Position numbers and translations under genes: made by a program
In this document: positions 8,719-17,870 of the stretch, in pieces
How positions within the stretch are numbered: the stretch's first letter is position 1
How the letters are laid out: each line of letters opens with the position of its first letter
Assembly (NCBI RefSeq): GCF_902497875.1
Contig: NZ_CABVHY010000014.1
Span: 1 to 64,000 of the forward strand
From: Pseudomonas fluorescens
Lineage (GTDB): Bacteria > Pseudomonadota > Gammaproteobacteria > Pseudomonadales > Pseudomonadaceae
Length of the DNA: 64,000 bases
Reading direction: 5' to 3'
Notes under the pieces: model-generated
The model's database searches: none
Seen by the model: only the letters and a program-made list of their open reading frames with translations
Told to the model about the DNA's origin: nothing

Positions 8719-8889
8719 TCAAAAGATCGCAGGCTGCGCCAGCTCCTACGCCAACCTCGTACACCCTGGATTAAACAGGTGTACACAAATCTCCGTGTAG
8801 GAGCTGCCGCAGGCTGCGATCTTTTGATCTTGCTCTTCGACAAGAAGTCAAAATCGCCAAAAGATCGCAGGCTGTGCCAGCTCCTACGA
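8719..8889. repeat. REP cluster (AAAAGATCGCAGGCTGCGCC type)
   Basis: Inverted pair AAAAGATCGCAGGCTGCGCC at 8721 and GCCGCAGGCTGCGATCTTTT ending about 8826, with GTGTACACA-type sequence between, plus a third half-unit at 8859-8889. It occupies the middle of the gap 8598-9071. An (AGAATC)-like imperfect repeat precedes it at 8697-8720. Confidence 0.85.
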
Positions 8890-8980
8890 CACCTCGCGCA
8901 ACGGCCTACAACTGGGCCGGAATCCGCCGGCTTGTGCGCCTCGCTACCCGCCTCTATCGTTCCCCAGTCGCTGCCAATTC

Positions 8981-9030
8981 AGCGACCGGGTTTGGTAGCC
9001 CGATTTCATCAGGGCGCACAGCGCCAACTT
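8981..9030 (+). promoter_or_regulatory. Leader hairpins upstream of the DUF6124 gene
   Basis: Two small hairpins lie 42-90 bases before the DUF6124 start: CGGG-TTTGGTAG-CCCG (8987-9002) and GGCGC-ACA-GCGCC (9013-9025), the latter followed by AACTTTTT. The second resembles a weak intrinsic terminator placed inside a leader, so transcription attenuation is conceivable. From memory, similar sequence precedes related small genes in other Pseudomonas genomes; I cannot confirm that here. Confidence 0.35.
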
Positions 9031-9071
9031 TTTCAATCGGTTGACGTTTTGGTATCTCAAGGAGCGTCACC

Positions 9072-9434
9072 ATGATCAAAGTAACCCCCAATACTCCCGA
9101 AACCGAAAGCACCTCCCCCTACACCTCCCTCGATTCAAAAAAGCTCCACCAAGCCGCCGAACGCGCCCTCGATTTCCACCTGCTGCCGTGCGAATCAAAA
9201 CCAAAAACCGTCCCGATATCGCCGAACATCTTCACCGTGGTCGACGGCATCGATACCGAGCGCCTGTTGGTCAACCTCAGCGAAACCCTGGCCTCGGCCA
9301 ATGTCATGGCCAGCGACCTGGCGTTCGAACTGGAAGGCTCGCGACGTCATTTCGCGCTGGGCATTCAGCAGATGATCGAACTGGGCGAACTGTTGGCGAA
9401 TCGTGTGCTGGATAAGGTCGATCCACGGATCTAA
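9072..9434 (+). CDS. DUF6124 family small protein
   Basis: A 120-residue cytoplasmic protein matching the Pseudomonas-restricted family I recall as DUF6124 (relatives annotated DUF3077). The N-terminus has a proline/serine-rich segment and the family signature SPYTSLDSKKLHQAAERALD. The C-terminal half (FTVVDGIDTERLLVNLSETL ... QQMIELGELLANRVLD) is helical and conserved in these proteins. No catalytic motif. Start well supported by AAGGAGCGTCACC before ATG 9072. Such genes are usually multicopy in Pseudomonas, and their role is unknown. Confidence 0.8.
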   Translation: MIKVTPNTPETESTSPYTSLDSKKLHQAAERALDFHLLPCESKPKTVPISPNIFTVVDGIDTERLLVNLSETLASANVMASDLAFELEGSRRHFALGIQQMIELGELLANRVLDKVDPRI

Positions 9435-9472
9435 TGAAGTAGCAGGTCAAACCCGGCCGTGGCGCCTGACCC

Positions 9473-9575
9473 TGTGGGAGCGAGCTTGCTCCGGGCGGCG
9501 TTCCGACGATGACGGTCTAACATTCAAAAATCATGTGACTGTCTGTCCGCTATCGCGAGCAAGCTCGCTCCCACA
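9473..9575. repeat. REP doublet (TGTGGGAGCGAGCTTGCTC type)
   Basis: TGTGGGAGCGAGCTTGCTCC + GGGCGGCGTTCCGACGATG at the left and ATCGCGAGCAAGCTCGCTCC at the right. The remainder of the 9435-9774 gap shows no gene. Confidence 0.85.
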
Positions 9576-9774
9576 TTTTGGACCTATGGTTGTGGATCGC
9601 ATTTCTCTGCAGGCGCCAATCCACTCAAACGGATACCATGCCATGAAAAATCAAACCCGCTCGGACCGCGTAGCATGACGACATCTAACAAGATGTTTCA
9701 ATCCGCCATTTCGAGTGAATTTTCCGTGACGCCAGGGATCACTTGATTTACCAACAGGGAGGAATAGCGGATCT

Positions 9775-10002
9775 ATGAACAACGCAAAACTTTTCGTCAT
9801 TGAATACACACTGCACGGCACGCCAAAGTCTTTCATCATCCGCCTGGACAAAATGGACAATGCAGAGGCTTGGCACTGGGCGAGTTGTGATGCGGGGGTC
9901 GGCCGGATAGGTCGGTTCGGCCTGGAGAAAGTGAAAAAAACCAGCAGACCGGTGGCCGAGAAATTCGGCATCGAAAACGTCACCTGGCGACCGACCAATT
10001 GA
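9775..10002 (+). CDS. Small conserved Pseudomonas protein (DUF6555-like)
   Basis: A 75-residue protein with a compact conserved-looking sequence (FVIEYTLHGTPKSFIIRLDK, then EAWHWASCDAGVGRI and a C-terminal VTWRPTN). I associate it with the DUF6555 family of short Pseudomonas proteins, but the number is from memory. Start ATG 9775 follows AGGGAGGAATAGCGGATCT, a good Shine-Dalgarno. No transmembrane segment or signal peptide. The pattern of alternating strands suggests a small alpha/beta domain. Function unknown. Confidence 0.7.
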   Translation: MNNAKLFVIEYTLHGTPKSFIIRLDKMDNAEAWHWASCDAGVGRIGRFGLEKVKKTSRPVAEKFGIENVTWRPTN

Positions 10003-10022
10003 TCGTCGATTCGCTACGCCGG

Positions 10023-10048
10023 ACGGCAGGCCGATCAGCGCCTGCCGT
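10023..10048. terminator. Hairpin between convergent genes
   Basis: Perfect 8-bp stem ACGGCAGG / CCTGCCGT with a 10-base loop in the 80-base gap between the convergent small protein (ends 10002) and metallothionein (ends 10083). No clear T tract, so it may be a weak bidirectional terminator or RNA-stabilising hairpin. Confidence 0.4.
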
Positions 10049-10082
10049 ACCAGGCTCCCTCTTCAATCAGCAAGCAGCAACG

Positions 10083-10250
10083 TCAGCCGTGAGCACCCTT
10101 GGCACACTTGCAGCCGCTTGAAGCGCACGCTTCTCCATTGGGGTGATGATCGGCACACGCCTGGCAGCAATAGTGTTTGCCGTGACGGACGATGGAATGC
10201 TCGCCGATTTTGCAGTTGCAGTCTTTACAGGCACAGATGTCATTTGCCAT
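10083..10250 (-). CDS. Bacterial metallothionein
   Basis: A 55-residue Cys-rich metal-binding protein. Cysteines and histidines are clustered as CACKDCNCKI, HYCCQACADHH and CASSGCKCAKG, the pattern of pseudomonad SmtA/BmtA metallothioneins that sequester Zn, Cd or Cu in the cytosol; eleven Cys residues are visible (including the CC pair). I set the start at the ATG of MANDIC (10250), preceded by GGAG at an eight-base spacing; the open frame extends 16 codons further but those residues are not family-like. Single gene; regulation cannot be read from the sequence. Confidence 0.9.
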   Translation of the reverse strand: MANDICACKDCNCKIGEHSIVRHGKHYCCQACADHHPNGEACASSGCKCAKGAHG

Positions 10251-10381
10251 GAGTTCGACTCCATTGTTGTGGTCGTCAAGGCACAGCTTAGCAGCCATAC
10301 ATTAATCAGCGACCGCCCCTTTCCACTGCGGGTTCCTGCCTGTCGGGAACCTGATCAGAGGCTAGTGTCCATGCCACAGGC

Positions 10382-11149
10382 TCACGTCCATCCCTCAAGC
10401 CGCAGCGTCGCTCGGACCAGGCGCTGCTCTTCGTTTTCGATTTCCTTGAGGTTCTCGCAAATGCTCTGAATGTGCGCGATCGCCGCCTTGCGAGCCTGCT
10501 CGGGCAAGCGCCCGGTGACGGCGTTGTAGAGCCGCGCATGCTGGCGGTCGATCTGGCGTTTTTGCGGTTCACGGTGGTAGAGGTTGTTGACCGAGGCGAA
10601 CACCGAGTTGAGCAACAGGTCGGTCAATGAGCGCAGGGTCTGCACCAGCACCGGATTGTGCGAAGCCTCGCAGATCGCCAGGTGGAACGCATGATCGAGC
10701 CGGGCATGGGCCGAGGCATCGAGCGCCTGGGTGTGGGCCTCGACCAGGGCCTGGTAGCTGCGGGTGATCAGCACGAAGTCCGCCTCGGTGCCGCGCAAGG
10801 CGGCCAGTCGAGCGGACTCGCCTTCCAGCAGGCTGCGCACCTCGAACAGATCGTAGAGGGTGCGTGGCTGTGAGCTGAACAAGTGCATCAAGGGTGACGT
10901 CGGGGTATGCCCCGACAGCTGCGCGACAAACGAGCCCTTGCCCTGCTCGGTCTCGATGATCCCTCTGGCACGCAGCAGCTTGAGCCCCTCGCGCAGCGCG
11001 GTACGCGACACTCCGAGTTTTTCCGTCAACCGGCGTTCGGAAGGCAGCAGCTGTCCGGTCTTGAGCACCCCATCGACAATCAAGCGCTCGATGCGCTCGC
11101 ACACTACATCCGCGACTTGCGGGGACCGGCCGGATTCACTGCTGTTCAT
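10382..11149 (-). CDS. glcC: GlcC, FadR-family regulator of glycolate use
   Basis: A 255-residue GntR/FadR-type transcription factor. The N-terminal winged helix (about residues 10-75) contains LPSERRLTEKLGVSRTALRE, and the all-helical FCD ligand domain (about 95-235) contains the Asp/His metal-ligand residues (for example ARLDHAFHLAI). Length equals E. coli GlcC (254). Start ATG 11149 follows GGAGGTGGC; the upstream ATG-free extension is unlikely. It is divergent from glcDEFGB and almost certainly controls it in response to glycolate. A FadR-type operator lies 13 bases upstream of its own start, suggesting autoregulation. Confidence 0.9.
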   Translation of the reverse strand: MNSSESGRSPQVADVVCERIERLIVDGVLKTGQLLPSERRLTEKLGVSRTALREGLKLLRARGIIETEQGKGSFVAQLSGHTPTSPLMHLFSSQPRTLYDLFEVRSLLEGESARLAALRGTEADFVLITRSYQALVEAHTQALDASAHARLDHAFHLAICEASHNPVLVQTLRSLTDLLLNSVFASVNNLYHREPQKRQIDRQHARLYNAVTGRLPEQARKAAIAHIQSICENLKEIENEEQRLVRATLRLEGWT

Positions 11150-11161
11150 GCCACCTCCAAC

Positions 11162-11172
11162 TGGTATGACCA
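11162..11172. promoter_or_regulatory. Candidate GlcC operator 1
   Basis: TGGTATGACCA, within the near-perfect palindrome ACTGGTATGACCAGT. It matches the FadR-subfamily consensus TNGT-N3-ACNA exactly and sits 13 bases before the glcC start codon. Confidence 0.65.
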
Positions 11173-11268
11173 GTGATAACAATAAAACCAACCATGCCGA
11201 TCAAAGCCATTAAGCATCTGAAATCATTAAGCTTTAATCGAAACACATAAATTAACCTGAAGAAAAAC

Positions 11269-11279
11269 TGGTTCGACCA
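11269..11279. promoter_or_regulatory. Candidate GlcC operator 2
   Basis: TGGTTCGACCA, within CTGGTTCGACCAG, the same TNGT-N3-ACNA form 107 bases from operator 1 and about 114 bases upstream of glcD. Further inverted repeats lie closer to glcD: CGTTC-N4-GAACG (11332-11345) and GGTCT-AAAAT-AGACC (11346-11360), the latter containing a -10-like TAAAAT. Confidence 0.65.
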
Positions 11280-11392
11280 GCCTCACGACACATGGACAGT
11301 AATTGCCCCGAGGCCAATGATGCAAGTCAGCCGTTCCCATGAACGGGTCTAAAATAGACCTTATAAAAACAACTCAGGGTCATCAGCCACCC

Positions 11393-12892
11393 ATGAACAT
11401 TCTCTACGACGAACGCGTCGACGGCGCACTGCCTGACGTTGACAAGGATGCGCTGATCCGGGCGCTGCAAGAGCAATTGCCCGATCTGGATATCCTGCAC
11501 CGCGAGGAGGAACTCAAGCCTTACGAGTGCGACGGTCTGTCCGCCTACCGCACCACGCCGATGCTGGTGGTGCTGCCGCGCACTCTCGAACAGGTAGAAG
11601 GCCTGCTCAAGCTGTGTCATGAGCGCCGGGTACCGGTGGTGGCACGCGGCGCCGGCACCGGGCTTTCCGGGGGCGCGCTGCCGTTGGAGAAAGGTGTGCT
11701 GCTGGTGATGGCGCGCTTCAACTGCATTGTGCACATCGACCCCGCCGCCCGCAGCGCCCGCGTGCAACCCGGCGTACGCAACCTGGCGATCTCCCAGGCC
11801 GCGGCGCCCTTCGGTTTGTATTACGCGCCGGACCCCTCCTCGCAGATCGCCTGCTCCATCGGCGGCAATGTCGCGGAGAACGCCGGGGGCGTGCATTGCC
11901 TGAAGTACGGGCTGACCGTGCATAACCTGCTCAAGGTCGAGATCCTCACGGTCGAAGGCGAACGGCTGACCCTGGGCAGCGACGCCCTGGACTCGCCGGG
12001 CTTCGATTTGCTGGCACTGTTCACCGGCTCCGAAGGCATGCTCGGGATCATCACCGAAGTCACGGTCAACCTGCTGCCCAAACCACAAATTGCCAAAGTA
12101 CTGCTGGCCGCCTTCGACTCCGTGGAAAAAGCCGGTCGTGCGGTGGGCGACATCATTGCCGCCGGCATCATTCCCGGGGGCCTGGAGATGATGGACAACC
12201 TGGCGATTCGTGCAGCGGAAGACTTCATCCACGCCGGCTACCCGGTCGAGGCCGAAGCCATTCTGCTCTGTGAACTCGATGGGGTCGAAGCGGACGTCCA
12301 CGACGATTGCGACCGGGTGCGCGCGGTACTTGAACACGCCGGTGCCACCGAAGTCCGCCAGGCCCGCGACGAAGCCGAACGGGTGCGATTCTGGGCTGGA
12401 CGCAAAAACGCCTTCCCGGCAGTCGGACGGTTATCGCCGGACTACTACTGCATGGACGGCACCATCCCGCGGCGCGAACTGCCAGGGGTGCTCAAAGGCA
12501 TCGCCGCATTGGCCGCCGAATACGACCTGCGCGTGGCCAACGTCTTTCATGCCGGTGACGGCAACATGCACCCGCTGATCCTGTTCGATGCCAATCAACC
12601 CGGCGAACTGGATCGCGCCGAAGCCCTCGGCGGCAAGATCCTCGAACTGTGCGTCAAGGTCGGTGGCAGCATCACCGGCGAGCACGGTGTCGGCCGGGAA
12701 AAAATCAACCAGATGTGCGCCCAGTTCAACAGCGATGAGTTGACCCTGTTTCACGCAGTGAAAGCCGCGTTCGACCCCAGCGGCCTGCTCAATCCTGGCA
12801 AGAACATTCCGACCCTGCACCGCTGCGCCGAATTCGGCGCCATGCATGTGCACATGGGCAAGCTGCCCTTCCCCGAGCTGGAGCGTTTCTGA
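11393..12892 (+). CDS. glcD: Glycolate oxidase subunit GlcD
   Basis: A 499-residue FAD-linked subunit, the same length as E. coli GlcD. The FAD_binding_4 (PCMH-type) domain spans about residues 55-190, with VPVVARGAGTGLSGGALP and CSIGGNVAENAGG. The FAD-oxidase C-terminal domain carries NVFHAGDGNMHP and TGEHGVGREK. With GlcE and GlcF it forms the membrane-associated glycolate oxidase that converts glycolate to glyoxylate and passes electrons to the respiratory chain. Start ATG 11393 was chosen because the family N-terminus MNILYDER begins there. The stop overlaps the glcE start by one base. Confidence 0.96.
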   Translation: MNILYDERVDGALPDVDKDALIRALQEQLPDLDILHREEELKPYECDGLSAYRTTPMLVVLPRTLEQVEGLLKLCHERRVPVVARGAGTGLSGGALPLEKGVLLVMARFNCIVHIDPAARSARVQPGVRNLAISQAAAPFGLYYAPDPSSQIACSIGGNVAENAGGVHCLKYGLTVHNLLKVEILTVEGERLTLGSDALDSPGFDLLALFTGSEGMLGIITEVTVNLLPKPQIAKVLLAAFDSVEKAGRAVGDIIAAGIIPGGLEMMDNLAIRAAEDFIHAGYPVEAEAILLCELDGVEADVHDDCDRVRAVLEHAGATEVRQARDEAERVRFWAGRKNAFPAVGRLSPDYYCMDGTIPRRELPGVLKGIAALAAEYDLRVANVFHAGDGNMHPLILFDANQPGELDRAEALGGKILELCVKVGGSITGEHGVGREKINQMCAQFNSDELTLFHAVKAAFDPSGLLNPGKNIPTLHRCAEFGAMHVHMGKLPFPELERF

Positions 12893-13956
12893 TGGGTGCC
12901 GAACAGAATATCGACGGCAGTGCGGCACTGCTGGAGCAGGTCAATCAGGCGCTCGCCAGTGCCACACCGTTGCTGATCCAGGGCTCCAACAGCAAAGCCT
13001 TCCTCGGCCGCCCGGTCGCCGGTGAAATACTCGACACCCGCGGGCATACCGGCATCGTTAGCTACGACCCGACTGAACTGGTGATTACCGCCCGCGCCGG
13101 TACAGCACTCAGTGAGCTATCCGCCGCGCTCGAAGCGGCCGGGCAGATGTTGCCCTGCGAACCACCGTCTTACGGCGAGGGGGCGACCCTCGGTGGCATG
13201 GTCGCCGCTGGCTTGTCCGGTCCGCGCCGGCCGTGGTCCGGTTCGGTGCGTGATTTCGTCCTCGGAACCCGAGTGATCACTGGCCTTGGCAAGCACCTGC
13301 GCTTCGGTGGCGAGGTGATGAAAAACGTCGCCGGTTACGATCTGTCGCGCTTGCTGGTGGGCAGTTACGGCTGCCTTGGCCTGCTGACCGAAGTGTCATT
13401 GAAGGTCCTGCCCAAGCCACGCTTGTGTGCCAGCTTCTCTCTGGAAATGGACAGCGCCCGGGCCTTGGCCAGGCTTGCCGAATGGGGTCAGCAGCCGCTG
13501 CCCATCAGCGCCGCCAGCCATGACGGTGAGCGACTGCATCTGCGCCTGGAAGGTGGCGAAGGTTCGGTGGCGGCTGCCCATGATCGCCTCGGCGGCGAAC
13601 CGCTCGACCCTGGTTACTGGAACGAACTGAATGAACAGCGCTTGGCCTTTTTCGACGAAGGCCAGCCACTGTGGCGCCTGTCAGTGCCCAACAACACCGG
13701 CCTGCTCGACCTGCCGGGTGAGCAGCTGATCGATTGGGGCGGCGCTCAGCGCTGGCTGAAATCCGATGCCGATGCCAGCGTTATTCGTTCGATTGCCCTA
13801 GCGGCCGGTGGCCATGCGACCTGCTACAGCCACGCGCTCATCGACAGCCCGTTCCAGCCGTTGCCCCCGGCGTTGCTGCGCTACCACCGGCAACTCAAGG
13901 CGCAACTCGACCCGCAAGGGATCTTCAACCCGGGCCGAATGTACGCGGAGCTCTGA
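12892..13956 (+). CDS. glcE: Glycolate oxidase FAD-binding subunit GlcE
   Basis: A 354-residue partner of GlcD with a second PCMH-type FAD-binding domain (about 20-190): FLGRPVAG, VITARAGTALSEL and EGATLGGMVAAGLSGPRRP are visible. It lacks the C-terminal oxidase half seen in GlcD, as expected for GlcE. The TGATG junction with glcD implies translational coupling, and glcF starts three bases after its stop. It ends with the family's FNPGRMYAEL. Function inferred from operon order and similarity to the E. coli three-subunit enzyme. Confidence 0.95.
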   Translation: MGAEQNIDGSAALLEQVNQALASATPLLIQGSNSKAFLGRPVAGEILDTRGHTGIVSYDPTELVITARAGTALSELSAALEAAGQMLPCEPPSYGEGATLGGMVAAGLSGPRRPWSGSVRDFVLGTRVITGLGKHLRFGGEVMKNVAGYDLSRLLVGSYGCLGLLTEVSLKVLPKPRLCASFSLEMDSARALARLAEWGQQPLPISAASHDGERLHLRLEGGEGSVAAAHDRLGGEPLDPGYWNELNEQRLAFFDEGQPLWRLSVPNNTGLLDLPGEQLIDWGGAQRWLKSDADASVIRSIALAAGGHATCYSHALIDSPFQPLPPALLRYHRQLKAQLDPQGIFNPGRMYAEL

Positions 13957-13959
13957 ACC

Positions 13960-15177
13960 ATGCAGACCACCCTGAGCGAGCAGGCCAAACGCCTGCCCCG
14001 CGCCGAAGAAGCCGAAAGCATCCTGCGCACCTGCGTGCACTGCGGCTTCTGCAATGCCACCTGCCCGACCTATCAGCTGCTCGGCGATGAGCTGGATGGC
14101 CCGCGCGGGCGGATCTACCTGATCAAGCAAGTGCTGGAAGGCCATGAGCCGACCGCCAAGACCCAACTGCACCTGGATCGCTGCCTGTCGTGCCGCAATT
14201 GTGAAACCACCTGCCCCTCCGGGGTGGACTACCACAACCTGCTGGACATCGGCCGCGCGGTGGTCGACGCCACCGTGCCTCGCCCCCTCGGCCAGACGCT
14301 GCTCCGTGAGAGCCTGCGGGCAGTGGTGCCGAACCCCGGGCTGTTCAAGTCGCTGATCAAAACCGCAGAGGCCTTTCGCCCGCTGTTGCCGCAGGTACTC
14401 CAGATCAAGTTGCCGCGCACCGTACACCCGGCCAAGCCACGGCCGACCACCCAACATGCGCGGCAGGTGCTGATGCTCGAAGGCTGCGTGCAACCGAGCC
14501 TGTCGCCCAATACCAATGCCGCCACGGCGCGAGTCCTCGACCGCCTGGGCATCGGCATCACGCCAATCAGTCAGGCCGGATGCTGCGGCGCCGTGGACTA
14601 TCACTTGAACGCCCAAAAGGCCGGGCTTGATCGGGCCCGACGCAATATCGACGCCTGGTGGCCAAGCATCGAAAACGGTGCCGAGGCCATCGTGCAGACG
14701 GCCAGCGGTTGCGGAGCCTTCATCAAGGACTATGGTCATCTGCTGGAACAGGATCCGGCCTATGCGGCCAAGGCCAAGCGGGTCAGCGCCCTGGCCAAGG
14801 ATCTGGTGGAGGTGCTGCGTGACGAGCCGTTACAGCAACTCCAGGTCAAGGCAGCAACCCGTATCGCCTTCCATTGCCCTTGCACCCTGCAGCATGCGCA
14901 AAAGCTGGGCGGCGCGGTGGAAGAACTACTGACCCGGCTGGGCTTCAATCTCACGTCGGTGCCCGACAGCCATTTGTGCTGCGGCTCGGCGGGCACCTAT
15001 TCGCTGACCCAGCCGGAGCTGTCCCGGCAGCTGCGCGATAACAAGCTCAACGCCCTGGAAAGCGGCAAACCCGAGGTGATCGTCACCGCCAACATCGGCT
15101 GCCAGACCCACCTCGACGGCGCCGGCCGAACCCCTGTCAGGCACTGGATCGAACTGGTCGAAGCTGCCCTGTCTTAA
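13960..15177 (+). CDS. glcF: Glycolate oxidase iron-sulfur subunit GlcF
   Basis: A 405-residue electron-transfer subunit. Two ferredoxin-type 4Fe-4S motifs are complete: CVHCGFCNATC (Cys25, 28, 31, 35) and CLSCRNCETTC (Cys75, 78, 81, 85). The two downstream CCG domains are also complete (GCCGAVDYH and LCCGSAGTY), as in heterodisulfide-reductase-like proteins that pass electrons to quinone. Third gene of glcDEF; the following glcG begins 20 bases later. No missing ligand was noticed. Confidence 0.96.
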   Translation: MQTTLSEQAKRLPRAEEAESILRTCVHCGFCNATCPTYQLLGDELDGPRGRIYLIKQVLEGHEPTAKTQLHLDRCLSCRNCETTCPSGVDYHNLLDIGRAVVDATVPRPLGQTLLRESLRAVVPNPGLFKSLIKTAEAFRPLLPQVLQIKLPRTVHPAKPRPTTQHARQVLMLEGCVQPSLSPNTNAATARVLDRLGIGITPISQAGCCGAVDYHLNAQKAGLDRARRNIDAWWPSIENGAEAIVQTASGCGAFIKDYGHLLEQDPAYAAKAKRVSALAKDLVEVLRDEPLQQLQVKAATRIAFHCPCTLQHAQKLGGAVEELLTRLGFNLTSVPDSHLCCGSAGTYSLTQPELSRQLRDNKLNALESGKPEVIVTANIGCQTHLDGAGRTPVRHWIELVEAALS

Positions 15178-15197
15178 TCGAACCCCTGGAGCACCCC

Positions 15198-15599
15198 ATG
15201 AAAACCAAAGCCGTATTGAGCCAGACCGAAGTCAGTCAGATCCTCGCCGCCGCCCGCAGCGAAGCCCAGAACAATCAGTGGGCGGTGACCATCGTCATCG
15301 TCGACGACGGCGGCCATCCACTGGCGCTTGAGCGTCTCGATGGTTGCGCGCCGATTGGCGCCTACATCGCCACGGAAAAAGCCCGCACCTCCGCCCTCGG
15401 CCGGCGTGAATCCAAGGGCTATGAAGACATGGTCAACGGTGGCCGCAGCGCCTTTCTTTCGGCGCCCCTGCTGACCTCGCTGGAAGGCGGCGTGCCGATC
15501 ATCGTCGATGGCCAGGTGATCGGCGCAGTCGGGGTGTCGGGGGTCAAGGCCGAGCAGGACGCCCAGGTGGCCAAGGCCGGCGCCCAATGCCTGAATTGA
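15198..15599 (+). CDS. glcG: GlcG/HbpS family protein
   Basis: A 133-residue protein of the GlcG/HbpS (DUF336) family, recognisable from VTIVIVDDGGHPLALERLDG near residues 30-50, the central helix with KARTSA, and GGVPIIVDGQVIGAVGVSG. Members bind heme or corrinoid-like ligands or act as small stabilising proteins; in glc operons the role is unsettled. It lies between glcF (20-base gap) and glcB (66-base gap) in the same direction, so it belongs to the glycolate operon. RBS GGAGCACCCC precedes ATG 15198. Confidence 0.92.
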   Translation: MKTKAVLSQTEVSQILAAARSEAQNNQWAVTIVIVDDGGHPLALERLDGCAPIGAYIATEKARTSALGRRESKGYEDMVNGGRSAFLSAPLLTSLEGGVPIIVDGQVIGAVGVSGVKAEQDAQVAKAGAQCLN

Positions 15600-15665
15600 C
15601 CGCCGCTTCGCCAAGCCAACAGCGCCTGTGGCGCTGAATCGACAACCTCTGATGGAGACCCTGTG

Positions 15666-17846
15666 ATGACCGATTTCGTCAACTGCCAGCGCCTTAAGGT
15701 GGCGGCTATCCTGCAACGCTTCATCGATGAGGAAGTCCTGCCAGGTACCGGCCTCGATCAGCAAAGTTTCTGGAGCGGCTTCGATGCGCTGGTGCATGAA
15801 CTGGCCCCGAAAAACCGCGCCTTGCTCGCCGAACGCGATCGTCTGCAGAGCGAACTCGACAGCTGGCACCGGGCTCATCCGGGACCGATAAACGACATGC
15901 CGGACTATCGCAGCTTTCTCGGCTCCATTGGTTACTTGCAGCCACAAACGGCCCAGGTGCAGGTCAGCACGACCAATGTCGATAGCGAAATCAGCAGTCA
16001 GGCCGGCCCGCAACTGGTGGTCCCGGCGGTGAACGCCCGTTATGCGCTGAACGCGGCCAATGCCCGCTGGGGTTCGCTGTATGACGCACTGTACGGCACC
16101 GATGTGCTGTCCAATGAAGACGGCGCAGCGCCAGGCGCGACTTATAACCCGGTGCGCGGGGCGAAAGTCATCGCCTTTGGCCGGGCTTTTCTCGATGAAA
16201 TCGTGCCATTGAACACTGGCTCCCACGCGGATGTGAGCAGCTACCGGATTGAGTCCGGCCAGCTGCAAGCGACCCTGAAGGACGCCAGTCAAACGACTCT
16301 GCAACAGCCTGAAAAATACCTGGGTTATCAGGGCCAGGCGTCGCAACCCACCGCCATTCTGCTGAAGAACCATGGCCTGCACGTGGAAATCCAGATCGAC
16401 CCGGCCAGCACCATCGGCCGCGTCGACAACGCCGGAGTAAAAGACCTGCTGATCGAGGCGGCGCTGTCGACCATCATCGATTGCGAAGACTCGGTCGCCG
16501 CGGTCGATGCCGACGACAAAGTGCAGGTGTATCGCAACTGGCTGGGCCTGATGAAGGGCGACTTGAAGGAGGACCTGCAAAAAAATGGCAAAACCATTAC
16601 CCGTCGCCTCAATCCGGATCGAGAGTACAGCGCTGCCGATGGCCGTTCCCTGACGCTGCACGGTCGCTCGCTGCTGTTTATTCGTAACGTCGGCCACCTC
16701 ATGACCAGCCCGGCGATTCTTGACGGCGAAGGTCTGGAGGTCCCGGAAGGCATCCTCGACGGCGTGGTCACCAGCCTGATTGCCGTGCATGACCTCAAGC
16801 GCCGTGGCAACTCGCGCAGCGGCAGCGTCTATATCGTCAAGCCGAAAATGCATGGTCCCGCCGAAGTGGCGTTTGCCGAGCAGCTGTTCAGCCGCATCGA
16901 AGACCTGCTCAAGCTGCCACGGCACACCCTGAAGATGGGGATCATGGACGAAGAGCGACGCACCAGCATCAACCTCAAAGCCTGTATTGCCGCCGCCTCG
17001 TCGCGGGTGGCCTTTATCAATACCGGGTTCCTCGACCGCACCGGTGACGAGCTGCATAGCGCGATGGAAGCCGGCGCCATGTTGCGCAAGGGCGACATGA
17101 AAAACAGCGCCTGGATCCAGGCCTACGAACGCAACAATGTGCTGGTGGGTCTGAACTGCGGCCTGCGCGGCCGTGCGCAGATCGGCAAAGGCATGTGGGC
17201 GATGCCCGACCGGATGGCCGACATGCTCGAACAGAAAATCGCCCACCCCAAGGCCGGAGCCAACACCGCCTGGGTGCCGTCGCCCACTGCGGCCACCCTG
17301 CACGCACTGCATTATCACAAGGTCGATGTCCGCGCAGTGCAAGAAGTGCTGGAGCAAGTCGATCTGGCCGCGGTCAGCGAAGAGATTCTCAATGACCTGC
17401 TCAGCGTTCCGGTGGCCACGTCAAGCCAATGGTCAGTCGAGGAGATTCGCGAGGAAGTCGAAAACAACGCCCAGGGCCTGCTCGGCTATGTGGTGCGCTG
17501 GGTCGAGCAAAGTATCGGTTGCTCGAAAGTGCCGGATATTCACGATGTCGGGCTGATGGAAGATCGCGCGACCCTGCGCATTTCCAGTCAGCACATCGCC
17601 AACTGGCTGCGGCACGGAGTGATCGACCAGGCACAGACTTTGGAGATCCTGCAACGCATGGCCCGCGTGGTCGATCAGCAGAATGCCGGGGATCCGCTTT
17701 ACCGGCCCATGGCCGCCGACTTCGATGGGTCACTGGCTTTTCAAGCAGCCTGCGCGCTGGTGTTCCAGGGCTGTGAACAACCCAATGGCTACACCGAGCC
17801 ATTGCTGCACAAGTTCCGGGCGGCGTTCAAGGGGGCTCGGCGCTGA
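15666..17846 (+). CDS. glcB: Malate synthase G
   Basis: A 726-residue monomeric malate synthase G that condenses glyoxylate with acetyl-CoA to malate, completing glycolate assimilation. Family landmarks are present: [16 protein letters not shown], the catalytic Arg region [11 protein letters not shown], Mg-ligand regions [16 protein letters not shown] and [15 protein letters not shown], and [17 protein letters not shown], followed by the C-terminal catalytic Asp region ([17 protein letters not shown] lies near the end). ATG 15666 is favoured over the adjoining GTG because GGAG lies eight bases upstream. It is the last gene of the glc operon, followed by a REP doublet. Confidence 0.96.
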   Translation: MTDFVNCQRLKVAAILQRFIDEEVLPGTGLDQQSFWSGFDALVHELAPKNRALLAERDRLQSELDSWHRAHPGPINDMPDYRSFLGSIGYLQPQTAQVQVSTTNVDSEISSQAGPQLVVPAVNARYALNAANARWGSLYDALYGTDVLSNEDGAAPGATYNPVRGAKVIAFGRAFLDEIVPLNTGSHADVSSYRIESGQLQATLKDASQTTLQQPEKYLGYQGQASQPTAILLKNHGLHVEIQIDPASTIGRVDNAGVKDLLIEAALSTIIDCEDSVAAVDADDKVQVYRNWLGLMKGDLKEDLQKNGKTITRRLNPDREYSAADGRSLTLHGRSLLFIRNVGHLMTSPAILDGEGLEVPEGILDGVVTSLIAVHDLKRRGNSRSGSVYIVKPKMHGPAEVAFAEQLFSRIEDLLKLPRHTLKMGIMDEERRTSINLKACIAAASSRVAFINTGFLDRTGDELHSAMEAGAMLRKGDMKNSAWIQAYERNNVLVGLNCGLRGRAQIGKGMWAMPDRMADMLEQKIAHPKAGANTAWVPSPTAATLHALHYHKVDVRAVQEVLEQVDLAAVSEEILNDLLSVPVATSSQWSVEEIREEVENNAQGLLGYVVRWVEQSIGCSKVPDIHDVGLMEDRATLRISSQHIANWLRHGVIDQAQTLEILQRMARVVDQQNAGDPLYRPMAADFDGSLAFQAACALVFQGCEQPNGYTEPLLHKFRAAFKGARR

Positions 17847-17870
17847 GACAGTTGAGCATCAAGCACCGCT

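Noticed and set aside
8631-8843. Short minus-strand frame between selD and the DUF6124 gene.
   Set aside because: It runs through REP palindromes and shows only REP-derived peptides, without an RBS or family similarity.
15174-17357. Very long minus-strand open frame (over 700 codons) opposite malate synthase G.
   Set aside because: It is the antisense shadow of a high-GC gene. The plus strand is an unambiguous malate synthase G in a coherent operon.
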